From NCBI GenBank assembly GCA_019426215.1, contig CM033402.1:1054001-1118000 (forward strand): a stretch of DNA of 64,000 nt. The letters run 5' to 3'. The notes under the pieces are model-generated. The model saw only the letters and a list, made by a program, of their open reading frames with translations. It did no database searches and was not told the DNA's origin. The position numbers and the translations under genes are program-made. This document shows, piece by piece, positions 12,536 through 24,563 of the stretch (position 1 is its first letter; the number at the start of each line of letters is the position of its first letter). Source of the DNA: Buddleja alternifolia. Taxonomy: Eukaryota > Streptophyta > Magnoliopsida > Lamiales > Scrophulariaceae.

Positions 12536-15060
12536 ACCGGTACGAGCCCATGGGTTTTATCGAACCCGATGATCTTAGATCAAGTTGGATTTGAGAAACT
12601 TTGAGCTACGACACTCTAATTTGGGATTATGTTGGGTCTTACTCGGTTGTAGAACATGTATGGATCCGAAGTTGCCCAGACTGGAGAGATTAGTTAAGAA
12701 AATATCCATGCAAAACTAACCCCAACACCACCTTTAGGGAAAAAAAAAGGCGAAAGAAAGATTTCACGCAGAAAATGCAACATGACATCAATCCATCATG
12801 CATCGTTGGATTAGGTGTGAAGGGTGGTAGGTGGGGCCCATTCCAATGACTCGGCCCACCCGAGAATTATCCGTGCAATGTGTGGGCCAAAAAGAGCTGG
12901 ATCAGTACAGAAAATCTGTGCAGCCCTTATTACAAATTTGGTGCACAATATCAATGTCAACAAAATTAGCCTCATTTTTTTTCTCTACTTTCAAATTGAA
13001 CATGATCAGCAAATATCAGTCTGGTAGATGATTTATTATACAACACAATGCAACCAAACATCATGAGGTTTGAGACTTGATGCCAAAATTTTCTAGGATA
13101 GCTTCGATTGCTAGGGAATCTTATGTTCTCTTGCGTAGGAGGCGAATTGTATGAAGCCTCTGCATAAAAGATCAGACCATGCTTATCAACTAGGAGGCTA
13201 AATGTACATGAATTTCTGCATTAAAATGAAGTAAAGAACAAATAATAGGTGTATTAGAATAAGTACATAAATGTTGAAACACAAGAATGTAATCAGGAGA
13301 CAAATAAGCGTGAGCAACAAGAATCAACAACCAGCAGAGAATCTTTTATCTAACGATCATGTGATTTCTTGATAGGGAGAGAGATTTAAGATGAGAAATC
13401 CGACTCCAAGTATTCATAAATTCTTCTTACACGTGGGTTGGAATGAGGCCTAGACATTCCTAATAACTAGAGGCTATTTTCTCCTCGTGTGATCATATAA
13501 TTCCTAAGTATCTGATTCCATTACGTTTTGGTTCAACTCGTGACAGGTGTAGACATATTAATCCATAACCTATAACAAGGAAATCTTAAAGAGGCCAATG
13601 GAAACAGTCCACAAAGAGAGTATGCGACATTTTTCTAAATAAATTGATGGTAACAAATAACTAAACAATGGAGGACAGTATTTTGCGAAACCTTAATAAA
13701 AATTTGATATCTCTGCAAAATATGAAGATCTCACCAACAAGAGGTGTTCGGGAGGCAAGTATGGTATACCAATTTCTCTACTGAAGTCGAACAAAGTAAA
13801 TTACAGACCCATAATTAGGAGGGCGATGGCTTCCTTTCTCTTTTTCTATTCATTGGGTGGGGGTGTTGGTGGTGGACGACATCATATCATCCCAACAATA
13901 TGAAGATCGAGACTTTCAAGCCAATTCTTTCAATTTTAGACATCTTTGACATTTTAAGAACACATGAAAATGTTGAAAAGGCAACATTTTCATATGGAGA
14001 TAATAACATTTTTTTTGACTCACTGCTAAATTGATTTAGACGACACAACTCCTATTTATTGTCACCAAATGGTTGCCCAAATAGAAGATAAATATCTCGA
14101 TACCCATCTTCATTTCCATACTAAACTGCATAGATTTCAAAATAAAAATTGACAAAGTCCAAAGCTGGTTGTTTTGTTATTTTCAATGTTGTGCTGCACT
14201 CATTTAAAGATCAAGAAAAGCAAACATAAAGTGATACATATTCGGCAGATATTAATCCTAGTCCTTCTACAATTCCATATGGTCCATTATAAGCACTTTA
14301 TCACAGAGTTGTAATATAAAATTTCTAACTATTTGTTATCCAGTCTTTCATGTTCTTTTCTTTTATATTTAGCTTTCATCAGTCTGAATCTACGTGCAAT
14401 CTTTCCTTATTGTCTTAAAAATCACATTATGTGGTCTTTTGTTATACCAACAATCCCAAACTATTCTAAATTGCAAAAGAAAGATCAATCACACGGACAA
14501 CTTATAATCAATTTTAACTACACACTGAACTCCATAGATCCTACGTGGCCAAGTTAACTTACTTCTTATGACCCAATTCATTACAATTATTTCATTTTCC
14601 ACGCATATATCAAAATGGTCTGAATATGTGATTTCGCCAATTTCAGATATTGTTGGCAAGGAATCGGAGAATAACATCACAGACAGAAATATGGATCAAA
14701 AGGCAAATCCAAATCAACTGCATTATTTTATGAACATTTCTTACTTTTATCCTAGAAAAGTATTGGATAAAGAATCCATTGAAATCAATCTGTTGCCTTG
14801 TGGCATTATACCAATATTACTTCACTGCCCGGTAAATACGTGGCCACATAAAATAGATAAACATTTTTATCATTTAATTATCAGACAACTATAATAAAAA
14901 GTAATAAGAGGCAATTACAATATGATAGCATCATAAAGTATAACTTACCTTTGAATTTGATGGAATTTGTACTTTTTCTGTTTGATATTGAGCCTTGGAC
15001 TGCTATCAGTTTCATTCTGGCTCAGAAATTCTTTAACATGTGCTATCCAAGAAATAATTA
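12536..15060. other. Intergenic and PPR 3' flank, no gene seen
   Basis: No ORF here shows a protein family. The part next to 15060 is the 3' UTR side of the PPR gene. The longest frames (for example 14568-14894) are AT-rich noise. Confidence 0.45.
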
Positions 15061-16446
15061 CTATGAATTGCCTGCATCCACAGGTACTTTATAGCCATGC
15101 TTGCACATCATTCCAATAACCTGCTCGAGCTTACTTCTCTCATCCCACCTTTCGTATGCTGTATACAATATCCAAAATGTTTTCTTTGATAAGTGCATAT
15201 TTACTTTATCCATTTCACCAAGAACCCTCTCCATTTCATAAAGGCGCATCTGTGATGCGTACATAACCATTTTACAATGGTAAAGAGACCGACAAATTTT
15301 CCAACCTGCATCCTCTGCACGCTGCACAAAATTTGCCAGCTTGTCAACTGCATTGTGCCTGAAATAACTCGAGATAATACATCTCATCACGCCAACTGTA
15401 GTGACATAAGCTTTCCGTTCGAAGGCCTCATTAATTGAATTTTCCATTTGCTCCAATAAATCCTCTTTTGCATATAAACAAATCAGTAACACATTTAACC
15501 ACGGCCTATACTCGTTTTCCGGAATTAGTCTAAGTAGTTCCTCGACCTTTTCAACCTTAGCAACATCCGAACTCCTACAATATGCACATATCATAGCTCT
15601 AATTAATGGAATTTCTTTATAATCCATGTGGGCCCTCACCATATCATACATTTCTTCCATCTTTTCAAGCTTGCCCGAGTGTGCATAACCCCGAAGCATT
15701 AGAAGATGGATATCGATATTGGGTTTGATCGGGCCCGCTTTCATGGTGCGATAAGTCTTTTCCATTTCTTCCCACATCCATGCTGTAATATAGCCAGCAA
15801 TTACGCCCTTGTATGTGCTGACAGTTGGGGTAAGGTTTAAATCCTTTATCTCCCTAAGGGTAGCTTCCATGTGATCTACAAGCATTAGACGACCAAAAGC
15901 TGATATAAGTATATTGTATGTTATAATTGATGGTGTACATGTGGGTTCCATCTTCAAATCTCGAAACAACGATTGACACCTCATAGCTAATCCATTATAC
16001 GTATAAGCACTCATGAGCGCATTAAATAAAGATGTTGCCTTTAGTTGTTTGTTTGAAGCCTCTTTAAAAAGCTCGATCGCAAGATCAACGTTCTTCGATC
16101 TACCAGCCATCACAATGCCTTTTGCATACTCCGCCGCTGTCATGGGAGCGGCATAGTCCAATTGTTTCCTTCTCCAACTAAAAACCTGAAATGAAGCAAT
16201 CGATAAATCCAACTTCTTAGACAATATCTTTGGAACCATAAATTCGAGCTCATGAAATCGGATTATGTCCAAAATCTACTAAAATCCGAACCCAAAAAAA
16301 TCGTTTCTTAATTCCAACTTTTAAGGGTTCTTTACTACAAACACGTCATTATATTATTCAAAAGGAATGTGTAGGATACAGCCTAAATTTATCAAGCAAA
16401 CAGCAAATTTGAACATTTATGTGCACATCAGCCATTATCTCTCTCT

Positions 16447-16494
<48 letters not shown>

Positions 16495-17043
16495 TACACT
16501 CGCACACAATAAGACTTACAATATATACACATCAACCATTATCACACACACACACACACACACATATATATACAATAAGACGTACAATATATATATATAC
16601 AGAAAGAAGAATTGAGCAATAAAATTCACCTCCATAGCTACATAGGGAAAATGCTTTAGCTGCGTTAAGAGCTCAACCACAGCAGATCCATCGGAATAAC
16701 TCCGAAACAAAACGACACCGTTTTCGTCCAAAACCCTCTCAATCTTCTCAACGTCATCGTTTTGACTCAAAATCTCGTCTTTCAATACCGAAACTTTTTT
16801 TCTCAAATCCTTTTTCAATGACGTCTCCGCAGAGCTATATTTCCATTTATCTGAAAACAGCGATATAATATCGGAAAACGACGGCGTTTGGCCGGCACCA
16901 ATATCAGGAGCTTGAGTTACATGTTCTCGAATGAATGAAATTGGGGGTAAGGGTTTTGAGATTGATTTATTTGTATTTTTGCCGCATTTCTGTAGAAAAT
17001 GCTCTGTTTTCGTGAATTCTGAAATTCTCCACACACGTTTCAT
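15061..17043 (-). CDS. P-class pentatricopeptide repeat protein
   Basis: A likely RNA-binding protein of mitochondria or plastids. Two coding exons on the minus strand: 17043-16630 (138 codons) and 16185-15061 (374 codons plus stop), giving 512 aa. The join is in frame: exon 1 ends VAME before a GTGAAT donor, exon 2 starts VFSWRRKQ after CAG. Exon 2 has about eight 35-residue helical repeats, with phrases such as [24 protein letters not shown] and [21 protein letters not shown]. There is no E, DYW or SMR domain, so it belongs to the P class. The Lys/Arg/Ser-rich N-terminus could be an organelle transit peptide (inference). VFSWRRKQ and [17 protein letters not shown] recall the At2g30780 family, from memory. 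The 444-bp intron carries (CA)n-(TA)n microsatellites. The gene appears intact. Confidence 0.9.
16448..16605. repeat. CA/TA microsatellites in the PPR intron
   Basis: (CA)n-(TA)n at 16448-16492 and again at 16544-16570, with a TA tract at 16590-16600. They lie in the single PPR intron; overlapping reading frames are artefacts of the repeat. Confidence 0.9.
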
Positions 17044-17125
17044 TGTTGAGGATAGGAAAGAATTGGGATTTTATGCATTTTCTTCTACATTTGGATTTGT
17101 GCGGGTGACTGTGATTTAGGGTTTT

Positions 17126-17975
17126 TGGTGGGGTTTGGGAGAAATCGAGATTGGAAGTGAGAGGAGAGAGAGAGAGAGAGAAAGTGAAATGGGCTGAAGT
17201 TGTCAGCTTATTGGGCTTTTCATATGTTCTTCAAAAATCTACGCTCAAATATTCATCTGTTGGCTTGAAAGAAAAACCAAATTACTCGATGTTTGCTTAA
17301 TATCGATTACTAAGTTCGTTAGAGCTCGATTTATCTAATCAAGTTTTAATAATTTATTCCTGGGGTTTGGGAGAAGCTATAGAGAGAGGTGGGCTGAAGT
17401 TATCAGCTTATTGGGCTTTTCACATGTTCTGTTCAATCGATATCGATTGTTAAATTTGTTTGAGTTCGATTTGTTAACTTATTTAATCAAGTTTCAATAA
17501 TTTTTTGCTGGGGTTTGGGAGAGAGAGATGGGCTGAAGCTATTAGCTTATTGGGCTTTTCACATGTTCTTCAAAATCTATTTCTAGGCCCAAATATTCAT
17601 ACAGTGAGTTGAAAGACGAATCAAATTATTTGATTTTTCGATTCAAGATCGATTGCTAAGTTTGTTTGAGCTTGATCATTAAAATATGTATTCAAGTTTG
17701 AATAGTTTTTTAGTGTGTTCGAAAAATTTGAAGCTTGACTCGAGCACGATTCGGTTAATAGAAAATAATAAAATGTCTATACAAAAGTTAAATTATTCGA
17801 ACTCGACTTGTGTTCGACCCTATTATATCTCGTTTGAGTTCGGCTAGATTAACAATCAAAACAAACTCAAACTTGGGCTTCATTATCAGCTTCTTGGGCT
17901 GAGAGAGAGAGTGTGTCTATGTGTGAGGTGGGCTGAAGTTATCAGTTTATCGGGCTTTTCCCATGAAGAGAAAAA
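17126..17975. repeat. Four amplified upstream segments of the PPR gene carrying TGGGCT motifs
   Basis: A block with a purine-rich GA run, TGGGCTGAAG, TTATCAGCTTATTGGGC, TTTTCACATGTTC and CAAATATTCAT is present just upstream of the PPR 5' end (from 17126) and again, less complete, near 17359, 17508 and 17895. Pieces of the TCGA-rich dispersed repeat lie between the copies. TGGGCT occurs at 17190, 17212, 17390, 17412, 17529, 17551, 17895 and 17929. TGGGCY is the site II element common in promoters of nuclear genes for organelle proteins and bound by TCP factors (established knowledge). Confidence 0.65.
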
Positions 17976-17979
17976 TCTA

Positions 17980-18377
17980 GGCTATGTTTGGTTATGTTTT
18001 GGGATGGTATTTTGGTGAGAATTATTGGTGAGAAATTTATGGGGACACGTGCGTGTTTGATGAGATTGTGTTTGATTTTATTTTGGGAGTTGGTTTTTGG
18101 GTATGTTTTTTTGGTAAGATAATGTTTGGTTTTGTTTTCAGAGGGAACAAAAGTTATTGTAGCAGTCAAATCATGAAATTTTTGTCTGATAGAGAAGAGA
18201 GAGAGCACATAGAGAGGAGTGTAGGGACAAAGTAGGTGTAGAAAGATGGAAAATAATTATTATGTTTTTTTTTTACCAAAAAAGTAGTGTATTTTTGATC
18301 AAATATTGTGTGAGCCAAACATTGTTTGGTGGAGATTTTGGACCAAACATGAGTTGAAAACACAACCAAACATACCC
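17980..18377. mobile_element. MITE, 398 bp, CTA target duplication
   Basis: Termini GGCTATGTTTGGTTATGTTT and the complement of GGGTATGTTTGGTTGTGTTT form the inverted repeat. CTA flanks both ends (17977-17979 and 18378-18380). A 3-bp duplication with a GTTTGG-type end fits PIF/Harbinger-like MITEs. No coding capacity. Confidence 0.75.
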
Positions 18378-18699
18378 CTAGTTTTTGGCCCAAATCTTCA
18401 TATTGTCGATTATTCAGGTAAACGAATCAAACTGATCGATAATTGATTCGATATCAATTGTTAAAAGCTCTTTTAAAATCAACTCGTTAAGATATTTAAT
18501 CAAATTTGAACACCTATTATGTGTTTGATAAGTTTAAAGCACGACTCGAGCATATGACTCTATTAGTACAAATGATGAAATACGTAAAAAAATCAAGTGA
18601 CTTAAGCTCGTTTTTGTATTTGATTCGACTAACAATCAGACCAACATCAAACACAAATTATGAAGTCCGATAATAATTCAAAGACAATCGGATTACATC

Positions 18700-19129
18700 G
18701 GCTCCGTATGGTTGTGTTTTAAAATGAATTTTGAGTTTTTATTGGAAAATGTGTATTATAGAAATTCGTGTGAAAATATTATTATTTTTTGTTTGTTTGT
18801 TTTTGAGAAATGTTTGGAAGTTGTGTAGATGTGATATACTGATTGAATTAGTTATATATGTAATGATGATAAGGAAAAAAATTAGAATAATATTTTGTTT
18901 ATGATAAAGTAAGAAAGAGAATGAATTGGATAATTGAATTATATAATTAATGAAGAAAAAGAATGAAATGATTGAAATAATAAAATGATAAGTAGTTATA
19001 TAAAAGAATGTGTGATAAAATTTAAAATCGATATATTTTCTGTAAAATTTGATTTGACGTGAGAATTTTCAATTTTTGATAACCCAAAAAATAAAAATAT
19101 ATTCCGAAAAAATACAACCATACAAAGCC
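18700..19129. mobile_element. MITE, 430 bp, related ends, ATC target duplication
   Basis: Inverted ends GGCTCCGTATGGTTGTGTTT and the complement GGCTTTGTATGGTTGTATTT. ATC flanks both sides (18697-18699 and 19130-19132). The ends resemble those of the MITE at 17980-18377, but the interiors differ. Confidence 0.75.
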
Positions 19130-19728
19130 ATCGTAATGGGCTCGGCTGTATTCATTTTAAAATCCTATTGTAGCTTGCGGGTCTCGTGCGCCTGATTTTT
19201 CCAACTTTCACTTCTATCAGCTGTCAAGCTGACTTCAAGTCTACACCAAGAAAAGAGGGAAAAAATCAACAAATCATTAAAACCCATTTCGAAGAATAAC
19301 AAAATTAAATCAAATTCTTCTATCATCATCCAAATTCAAGATAAGGGTTTTAGAGGTAAGTGGTGTGTGAGTCAATTTTATGATTGAATTCATATATTAG
19401 TCTTTTTATTCCTTTGTAAATTTCCGTTTATTGTTTGTCGAATTTCTGTTGTGGATTTCTCGTTTTTTTTTTTAATTTGTCATTGCTTATTGCCTTTTGT
19501 AATTATTGTGCTATTGTTTATGGATTTTATGATTTCTATGTGTTTAACGTTTATACATAGAAACGAAATAATTTTTGTGGGCTGAAATTCACAGGTTATT
19601 GCTGGTAACAATTCTATTGGTACTGGAAATGATATGAAATTTATGAAAAATCGATTTATCCAACACACAGATTTTGCTCCTGTAACCGTGAAGTAAAAAT
19701 GTTGTTTATTGAACAAGGCATTGAGAAT

Positions 19729-22700
19729 ATGGGTTATGCTTTTAGTAAATTAGAGGTAGAATCCGAACTCATTGATGGCTCAAGTGATCCTTGGCTCGAT
19801 AGAAGCTCGAATTCTCTAGACGACGATATTTTTCAGCTGACGAAGCTTCAATCAGGACCAAATGAGAATTTGAGCCGGGTTTTTCCAGGGAAGCGCGAAA
19901 TTCCCGTTTCGACTGTGAAGATGTTGGCGGGACGGGAAGGTAATTTTTCGGGAAGAGGGAGATTCTCATCAGGAGATTGTTGTCATGTTTTGAGTAAATA
20001 TTTGCCGGTTAAGAGTCCCTGGGTTGTGGATCAGATGTCGTCTCGGGCTTATGTGTCGCAGTTTTCTGCTGATGGATCCCTTTTCGTTGCTGCATTTCAG
20101 GTATTATACTGCTGCAGAATATGGGGTCTATAAGGATGTGTTTGGGTTGATTGGTTTGGATTTTAGGAATGGGTTTGGAGTAATCCACCTTAATGATTGG
20201 AAATTAGCTCAAAATGAGTTCTAAGGGATTTGAAATCCTTTGAACTTATCCAAACAAGCTCAGTGGATTTGTTGAAATTCATGGTTTTCAAATTATTCAA
20301 TCCAAACACATCCTAAGAATATCAGAAGGGAAGTTCTAGGATTGATATTCGAATTATACGTGTATAATATCAGCTTTAGGATGTTTAACTTTGAGTCTTA
20401 TTGATTTTTCTGAAATAGGGAAGTCAAATTAGAATATATGATGTTGATGAAGGATGGAAAGTTAAGAAGAATATTCAGGCTAGAAACTTAAGATGGACGG
20501 TCACTGATACTTCACTTTCACCTGATCAACGGTACCTTGTAAGTTCTCATGCCCTTTGAAATTTCCTATTACACTCTTTCGGGTTATAAATATGACTACT
20601 TATATGTATTTGGTATCTCAATCTGAATTTTCATGCAGTGAATATTATAAGATGATACTTTTTTTTCATTATTTGCTTTATATTAAATTTATATGCAAAT
20701 CTGATTGTGTTGCAGGTCTATGCTAGCATGTCACCTCTTATCCATATCGTTAATGTTGGATCAGGCACGAAAGAATCACTTGCAAACATCACCGTACGCA
20801 ATCCCATTTTACTCAATGCCTATCATTATTGCCTTATTTTGTGACTTGTTGAACTTCAAGTTGTTCTTAGTTAATCGCTCTCAAGTCAGGCTCCTAAATC
20901 GTGCAGGAAATCCACGATGGTTTGGATTTATCTTCTCCTGATGATGGAGGATATTCTTTTGGAATCTTCTCTCTGAAATTCTCAACTGATGGGCAAGAAG
21001 TTGTCGCTGGAAGTAGCAAAGGCGATATATATGTTTATGACCTCGAAGCGAAGAGACTCTCCCTTCGCATTGCAGCACACATGGTAGCGTTGTCGTTGCT
21101 ATGAACTTTTTCCCTTTTTGCCCTTTTTATGAGCAACATTATGCAGAGTGGTCATCAGGAGAGGCTTCCAGTCTCGACAAAATCTCTGTCATCCATGTGA
21201 TGGGGTCCACTATACACTGATAATTGTGATTATACTGGTATTTGGACTCCCTAGACTCCCTAAGAATCACTCCTGCTTGTGGATGATGTTACCCAGATTT
21301 CACTCTGGAAATTTACACTTGAACGATCATCAGATTTGTAGTCAGTAGAAAATTGACAAAACGTATTTCCTATGTTTATGCAGTCCGATGTCAACACGGT
21401 ATGTTTTGCTGATGAGAGTGGCCATCTTATTTATTCCGGGAGTGATGACAATTTCTGTAAGGTAATTCTTTCTCTCAGTCTCATATATTTACTGCTCGAG
21501 CAATTAAATTTCTATACCTTTCTTTTAGACCTCTTCATTGTGTATTTTTAAGGTACTTTTGACGTTTTAGGTACTCATATATCGAGGTGGCTGGTACACG
21601 AATAACGTTTTTATACTCATCCATACTTTATTTACTCTAAGTAACAGAATTAATATTTCCTATTTGTTTATGTAAAATAAAGAAAAAAGCATATCTTGTT
21701 GTTCCGTATAGGTTTGGGATAGACGGTGCTTCACAGCCAACAGCAAGCCAGCCGGGGTCCTTATGGGCCACCTTGAAGGCATTACGTTTATCGATAGCCG
21801 TGAAGATGGTCGTTATTTAATATCCAATGGCAAAGATCAAGCCATCAAACTATGGGATATACGGAAAATGTCATCTAATGCTGCTTGGTATGATTCTTTT
21901 GAAGCTTTCCCTAGTTTACCATTTTCCATGGTTACATTTAGTTTTCGTGACGTCCAAACTTAAACTTTTTCTAAAGGGATAATTACATTCACACCTCCTC
22001 ACTTATTGTGTAATTACCACGAGAGATCTGGAGATTTGCAAATTACCAAGACACCTTCTGTGACAACTTGAAAAACAGGGGTGGAATTGTAATATGCTTT
22101 TACTGTCGGATAAAGTTATGTTAATTTCTTAAATATCGGGGTGTTTTTCATAATTAGGGTCTCACGAAAGAGTATCCATATGATTCACCCTTTCTGAAAT
22201 ACATAGTCACAAACTATACACACATAAGATTGCGACCAAGTATTTCCTTCTACCATCGCAATTCTAGTAATATTTCCTCTCGAGATCTACATTTTCTCGT
22301 ATTCAAACTCTCTCGTCGTCCCTTTTCAGCTATCAAGGATACAGAAACTATGAATGGGATTACAGATGGATGGACTATCCTCCTCATGCAAGAGAGTTGA
22401 AGCATCCATATGATCAATCAGTAGCTACATATAAAGGTCACTCAGTCTTGCGCACACTGATCCGTTGTTACTTCTCCCCAGAATATAGGTGAATTTTATG
22501 ACCTTTTGAAATTTTCTTTATACTTAATACATTCAGATTTCAAGATTAACATTCTTAATTTTATTTTTTCATCATTTGCAGTACCGGTCAGAAGTATATC
22601 TACACTGGATCTCATGATTCTTGCATCTATATTTATGATTTGGTACGTTATAGATGGATATCATATGTTTGGTTCTTGGATTTCAGTGACAAGAACTCTA

Positions 22701-23254
22701 AAACTGGAAAATCTCAAAACCCGTTTAAGGTTATGTTTGGTCCATGGATTTCAGTGAGAAAACGGCAAGGAAAAGTATTTTCTACACTTCAACGAGGCTA
22801 CAGAATAGTATTTTGTACTTCATTTTATGATTTGCTTCTTTTTCTTTTTCCTTACCGAAATCCAGGGTCCAAACATAGCTATATAACCACATAAGTTCGA
22901 TCCACAGTAACGAACGAATAATTTGTGGACTAAACTAACTAGAATTGGTACAGAATGTTGGTTTCCTTGATGTATATGTTAATGATGTTAATTTTCTGAG
23001 ACGATTTGTCTTATAACTTCAATATTTTCGTACATTTGTTTGACACGGGCCATCAGGTTAGTGGAGCCCAAGTTGCGAAGCTGAGGTACCATAGATCAAC
23101 AGTGAGAGATTGTAGTTGGCACCCGATATACCCGATGCTGGTTAGCTCTTCTTGGGATGGGGAAGTTGTAAAATGGGAATTCCCAGGAAATAAAGATGCA
23201 ACGGCACCTGCAAACAATGAGAGGCTTCGATGGAGAGACATTTATTCCATGTGA
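19729..23254 (+). CDS. LEC14B: LEC14B / DCAF11 (WDR23) family WD40 protein
   Basis: A WD40 propeller protein, by homology a substrate receptor of CUL4-DDB1 ubiquitin ligases. Nine coding exons: 19729-20100, 20419-20538, 20716-20793, 20907-21083, 21384-21461, 21712-21887, 22330-22488, 22582-22642 and 23057-23254. All junctions are GT-AG and in frame, giving 472 aa, essentially the family length. Start chosen at MGYAFSKLEVESE, which matches the family; an upstream in-frame ATG at 19699 would add ten residues. A 5' UTR intron (GTAAGTGG at 19353, CACAG before 19594) is likely. Two WDxR (DWD) boxes are visible, VWDRRC and KLWDIRK, as expected for DDB1 contact. Late motifs YRNYEWDYRWMDYPP and RDCSWHPIYPMLVSSSWDG are diagnostic. 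Introns carry MITEs. The last codons read ATGTGA inside a GTGAGT donor-like sequence, so an alternative 3' end is possible. Confidence 0.93.
20134..20313. mobile_element. Harbinger-type MITE in LEC14B intron 1, 180 bp
   Basis: Ends GGATGTGTTTGG and CCAAACACATCC are perfect inverted repeats, flanked by TAA on both sides (20131-20133 and 20314-20316). It sits 33 bp inside the first coding intron, leaving the donor site intact. Confidence 0.85.
21975..22170. mobile_element. Degenerate GGGATAATTACA-type MITE in a LEC14B intron
   Basis: It starts GGGATAATTACATTCACACC with CTCACTTATTGTGTAATTAC, the same start as the elements at 23761 and 30919. The right arm is eroded. It lies in the intron between exons 6 and 7. 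Confidence 0.5.
22728..22880. mobile_element. Small MITE in the last LEC14B intron
   Basis: The left arm GGTTATGTTTGGTCCATGGA and the right arm TCCAGGGTCCAAACATAGC are inverted repeats about 150 bp apart. The target duplication is unclear. A partial copy of the left arm lies at about 22660-22695. Confidence 0.55.
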
Positions 23255-23760
23255 GTTCATTTGTATAATGTAGTAATAGAAGTTATATACAAATAAGGGT
23301 GTTCTCGCCATTTCTGTTTCTGGTTTGTCTATGATGAACTGTACATAAAACTCAAGAATGTAGACTATATGCAACTTTTGAAGAGTAATTTGAATTGTTG
23401 TCTTAGAGGATGTTTGGCTGATCTTATAAGCTTCTTAAAAAAATTTAGATTAATCTTTTTGCCCAACACCCTCGTAGTATACTTGCGCCGGATCATTTGA
23501 GTTTGTGAAAGATTTATATTTGAGACTTTACTCTCTGGAGGATCATTTGAGTTGTGGAAAGATTTATACTTGAGACTTTACTCTCTGGAGAGAGAGATCG
23601 TTCGTGATATACAAATCGTTATTAGGAGCTTTCGAATTTGTAGGCTTGAGGCAGTAGCAATCATCTGTGAGTTTAACCGTACACGAAAGATTGTGATGGA
23701 GACTTGAAGCTAAAGGACTCCATCAAAATCACATCAAGGACATAATATATATAATATATA

Positions 23761-23987
23761 GGGAAAATTACACACAGACCTTCTAACTTATTGTGTAATT
23801 ATCAAAATCTCCCCTCACTTATTGAAAATTACCAATGCACTCCCTCAAAGTGTCTATTTGTAAGGTTTACAGGGGATGTAATTGTAAGAAATTCTTAACA
23901 TAAGGGGGTGTGTTGGTAATTTTCAATAAGTGAGGGGAGGTTTTGGTAATCACACAATAAGTGAGGGGGCCTGTGTATAATTTTCCC
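23761..23987. mobile_element. Fold-back MITE, 227 bp, 9-bp target site
   Basis: Almost the whole element is a hairpin: GGGAAAATTACACACAG and CCCCTCACTTATTGAAAATT on the left, mirrored by GTGAGGGG and ATAATTTTCCC on the right. Flanking 9-mers TAATATATA and ATATATATA match at 8 of 9 bases. Same family as 26788-27013, 30919-31177 and 55074-55321. Confidence 0.8.
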
Positions 23988-24563
23988 ATATATATATATT
24001 CAATGTTGTCATCTCATCCCACAAATAAAATTTAAAACTAAAAATTACATTTCCAACTAAGCTCCAAAAAGAAAAGGAATAAGACCCTATAGATATATTA
24101 GTAGTGAGTGAGTAATTATATAGAAACTTATTCTATAGGTGGGGGGCTGGGGGTATAGACTATTCTCAACGGCTTCTGTCACCAAACAGTATTTGCACAA
24201 AATGCACGAGAAAAAAAACAAAAGAAGTAAATACTAAATCCCAGACACATTTTCCTTCAAAAAAATGAATTGAATTACATAAAATCATAATAAAAACCCA
24301 TTAATGTTCTAATTACAAAAATATTAGCAACCGTAACCCCAATTTCTCGAGCAATTGTGATCATACCGAAAACCAAAATCCCGAGACCTCTTAAGAAAGA
24401 CACCCTTCACCCTATAGTCCTTTTTTGATTGATTATCCACAGATATACTTCTAAGTACCCTTATGATCATTTCTCATTAACCCCCAAACAGAAGTTAGCA
24501 AACTTCTCCAACTTTGCAGACATTTCCCATTGTACCCCTGCACAAAAAGATGAATTGACAATC

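Noticed and set aside
14333..14894. Overlapping ORFs in the PPR 3' flank
   Set aside because: AT-rich, no family features, no splice partners, and opposite-strand frames of similar length exist.
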